Of a DNA stretch of 64,000 nucleotides, positions 62,038 to 64,000 are shown one piece after another. This DNA is from an uncultured archaeon. GTDB lineage: Archaea; Halobacteriota; Methanosarcinia; Methanosarcinales; Methanoperedenaceae. Both the position numbers and the translations under genes were made by a program. Position 1 is the first letter of the stretch. Each line of letters begins with the position of its first letter. The stretch covers positions 102,686 to 166,685 of the forward strand of contig CABMIH010000065.1 of NCBI GenBank assembly GCA_902386205.1. Reading direction: 5' to 3'. The notes below the pieces were generated by a model, which did no database searches, was not told the DNA's origin, and saw only the letters and a program-made list of their open reading frames with translations.

Positions 62038-63363
62038 TTATGAAGCCTTTGGCTGCTCCTGTTTCGGCGGTATGGCCTGCGTCCTGAAAAGATCGCTTAT
62101 GCTCTCTTTTGGCGCGCCGGGAAGAGGGGTCTTGATGTCCGTGGAAAGGCCCATCATGTTCGCGGCAAGAACCACAAGGTCATCAACATTCATGTCCAAC
62201 TTCAGGTCGTCCCTCCCGTCAAGCAGGTTGCGCCTGCAGAACGGGCAAGTGCTGATAAGTGCATCGGCGCCGGTGGCCCTGGCATCATTCATGCGGTCTT
62301 TAGCGACATTCAGTGCAAGGTCAGGTAAGCCTGCCTTCACGCCTCCCCCCGCGCCGCAGCATCGCTGTTCTTTGCGATTCCTTTCCATTTCGACAAGTTT
62401 GAGGCCAGGCATGCTCTTTAAGACTTTCCTTGGTTCCTCGAACACGCCGACATGCCTTCCCAGGTGGCACGGGTCATGATAGGTGACGGTCTTATCGAAA
62501 CTTTTTTCCCATTTTATCTTTCCGGCATCGAGCTGTTCTGCGAGGAACTGCGACATATGGATCGACTCAAAAGGCAGCGGTTTTCCATAGGCGCGGGGCC
62601 AGTCTATCTTTGAAGCCCTGAAACATCCTGCGCAGGCAAATATAACCCTTTTTGCGCCGCGCGCTTTTAATGCCTCGATGTTGTGCAGGGCAGCTTTTTT
62701 GGGAACATCATCGAGATGCTGCTGCCCGGTCCTTATCAATGCAGAAGAGCAGCACCACTCATCCTCCCCGAGAACCATGAACGGAACGTCAAGCTTGTTC
62801 AGTATCCTTGCTGTGCTTACGCAGAGCACCTGCTGGTTGTATCCGGCCGTGCAGCCGATGAAGTATGCGATGTCCGATTTATCGGCTATCCTGATGTCGG
62901 GAGTCATCCAGGCAAGGCGGTCTTTCTGCTGCTTCATATAAGGATTGTGCCCTTCCCCTATCAGCTTCGGGAACAGGCTCTGTTTGCCGTACGGGCCGAA
63001 TCCGCGCTTTACAAGGTTCGCGCGGTTTGCTTCCCAGAGCTCGACCGTGTTAATTCCGGCACAGCATACCGTACCGCACATGCCGCATACTGTACAGTTA
63101 TACAGATCATCTGTGTACTTCTTCAATTCCTCATCAGGTATCTTTGCAGGCCCGAAAAGCCTTGCCTTCCAGCCATAGCTCCTGGTCACGTATTCCCTCC
63201 ACCGAAGGATCTTATCCCTGGGTTCTATAGCCTGGTCTTTGTTTCTCCCGTCATAGGTCGGGCAGTACTTGACGCATTCGCCGCATCGTGTGCATGCATC
63301 GTATTCCATCAATTGCGTGGGCGTGAAATTTTCAAGTGAGATCACGGGTTTGTTTTTTGACAT
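62038..63363 (-). CDS. HdrD-like iron-sulfur protein (heterodisulfide reductase family)
   Basis: A 441-residue protein. Two 4Fe-4S sites are [11 protein letters not shown] near residue 24 and [11 protein letters not shown] near residue 91. Two CCG domains follow: [24 protein letters not shown] and [22 protein letters not shown], as in HdrD and related CoB-CoM-like disulfide or electron-transfer proteins. The C-terminal tail is Pro/Gln-rich. Without HdrE beside it the partner is unknown; it may link with another membrane or soluble redox complex. A TATA-like TTTATACT lies about 30 bases upstream of the ATG. Confidence 0.87.
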   Translation of the reverse strand: MSKNKPVISLENFTPTQLMEYDACTRCGECVKYCPTYDGRNKDQAIEPRDKILRWREYVTRSYGWKARLFGPAKIPDEELKKYTDDLYNCTVCGMCGTVCCAGINTVELWEANRANLVKRGFGPYGKQSLFPKLIGEGHNPYMKQQKDRLAWMTPDIRIADKSDIAYFIGCTAGYNQQVLCVSTARILNKLDVPFMVLGEDEWCCSSALIRTGQQHLDDVPKKAALHNIEALKARGAKRVIFACAGCFRASKIDWPRAYGKPLPFESIHMSQFLAEQLDAGKIKWEKSFDKTVTYHDPCHLGRHVGVFEEPRKVLKSMPGLKLVEMERNRKEQRCCGAGGGVKAGLPDLALNVAKDRMNDARATGADALISTCPFCRRNLLDGRDDLKLDMNVDDLVVLAANMMGLSTDIKTPLPGAPKESISDLFRTQAIPPKQEQPKAS

Positions 63364-63537
63364 GGTTATATTGTATTATGGGATTTAGTATAAATATTGT
63401 TCGTCGGGGGGCTAACGAATTGTTTTGTATTTAGTCACTACGCTCGGGATGGAATTCCGAGGCATCGGTGCTCATGCTCAATGTTTTATTTTAATTTAAT
63501 TATTTAAATAGTTTATAATTCAATTGTGGGTATGCAT

Positions 63538-63720
63538 TTAATCATTTAATTCCCCAATATGAACTAATGTTCTCCCTTCATGGCCATAATAATGTGCATG
63601 CCAAATTTTATTGTTTGTATTGCAGACAAATTCTGCACTGTTCCAAGTATCATATTCACAACTTATGTATCTTACTTCACCACAATATGGACAAAAGACT
63701 TTTCGATCTACCATACTCAT
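63538..63720 (-). CDS. small CxxC protein, unknown
   Basis: A 60-residue protein from the ATG at 63720: MSMVDRKVFCPYCGEVRYISCEY-like start, then a further Cys in FVCNTNN and a His-rich HAHYYGHEGRT. The Cys/His set could bind zinc. An earlier ATG eight codons upstream exists. It has no close neighbour on its strand; composition suggests a real gene. Confidence 0.5.
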   Translation of the reverse strand: MSMVDRKVFCPYCGEVRYISCEYDTWNSAEFVCNTNNKIWHAHYYGHEGRTLVHIGELND

Positions 63721-64000
63721 AAAATTTTCACCCGAATTGTTCAATATTGTTTATTTCTATTAACATTAACTATTTTGGACAAGTTTAATTATTTTTTCAA
63801 AAAAATTGATGGTTTGGATTCTTCCAAAACCGAGCATAAGTCTTCTGTCGTTTGCAGTCACAAACCAGCCGGATTGAAGAGGCTGTCCGATAATTAATCG
63901 AATCACTTCATAGAATCACAAAATAATTATCTCAAATCAAGCCTATAGCTTGTGAAAATATTTCAAAACATTTATATCATACAAATATAGTGTTTAAAAA

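Noticed and set aside
63440..63480. CTCGG..CCGAG inverted repeat upstream of the HdrD-like gene as an insertion-sequence end
   Set aside because: Five base pairs with no target duplication or transposase nearby.
63767..63918. Minus-strand open stretch reading FVTANDRRLMLGFGRIQTI, possibly the end of a PIN-type gene
   Set aside because: It has no start codon and only about 50 codons between stops; the likeness to a PIN-domain end is too weak to annotate.

Overview
The window is archaeal and most probably from a cytochrome-bearing member of the Methanosarcinales; a 'Candidatus Methanoperedens' (ANME-2d)-like organism is my best guess. This is inference from gene content, not a database match. 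Supporting genes: glycerol-1-phosphate dehydrogenase for archaeal lipids, the archaeal shikimate-entry pair AroA'/AroB', archease, Hef helicase-nuclease, the S15 / RecJ-like / Pcc1 cluster, an AbrB-PhoU regulator, a Methanosarcinales-type S-layer duplication protein, an HdrD-like iron-sulfur protein, and a CcmF heme lyase that implies c-type cytochromes. Several genes have a TATA box 27-31 bases before the start codon and look leaderless; others have strong GGAGG ribosome sites, sometimes before TTG or GTG starts.

Layout. 0-14.4 kb is mostly chromosomal housekeeping: shikimate genes, UspA, archease, tandem CBS proteins, a SpoIIM-like and a DUF63 membrane protein, egsA, UPF0179, a run of small Cys-rich proteins, a B12-type radical SAM enzyme with a PqqD-like tail, chorismate mutase, an unrecognised three-gene membrane operon and an FKBP isomerase. 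14.5-19.8 kb holds one giant secreted multicopper oxidase (1736 aa). Fifteen short GGSGYT-type modules are inserted in three arrays at different points of its copper-oxidase fold. 20-33.6 kb is again core: TrpRS, an APC permease broken into two frames, AbrB-PhoU, a CbiL-CbiH fusion, an ABC-2 exporter, split lipoate ligase LplB/LplA, rpsO-recJ-pcc1, and an M42 peptidase with a second, intact APC permease.

33.8-40.1 kb is an envelope and cytochrome-maturation region: a radical SAM protein divergent from ccmF, two membrane-anchored TolB-like propellers and a GT39-like glycosyltransferase. 40.1-50.4 kb is an accessory, defence-rich island: an AAA ATPase with a DUF234 nuclease-like tail, a ribbon-helix-helix-like gene sharing a symmetric bidirectional promoter with an unknown 378-aa gene, an SF1 helicase-phospholipase D fusion resembling single-gene (type II) Mokosh, a HepT-MntA pair translationally coupled to a DUF1016 nuclease, and VapBC. 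A decayed ornithine cyclodeaminase fragment sits in the same island.

50.4-64 kb returns to metabolism and surface: a four-gene YedE/YedE/DUF3343/kinase operon likely concerned with sulfur or selenium uptake, an ATC-hydrolase-like protein, hef, tRNA-Pro(TGG), an S-layer protein, an MBL hydrolase, an acyltransferase, a foreign-looking panE followed by a decayed SRPBCC gene, and an HdrD-like protein. I found no CRISPR array, no intact insertion sequence and no rRNA. Besides the shikimate genes the strongest system-level candidates are the modular multicopper oxidase, the helicase-PLD/toxin island, and the paired small proteins with a shared N-terminus beside the radical SAM enzyme.
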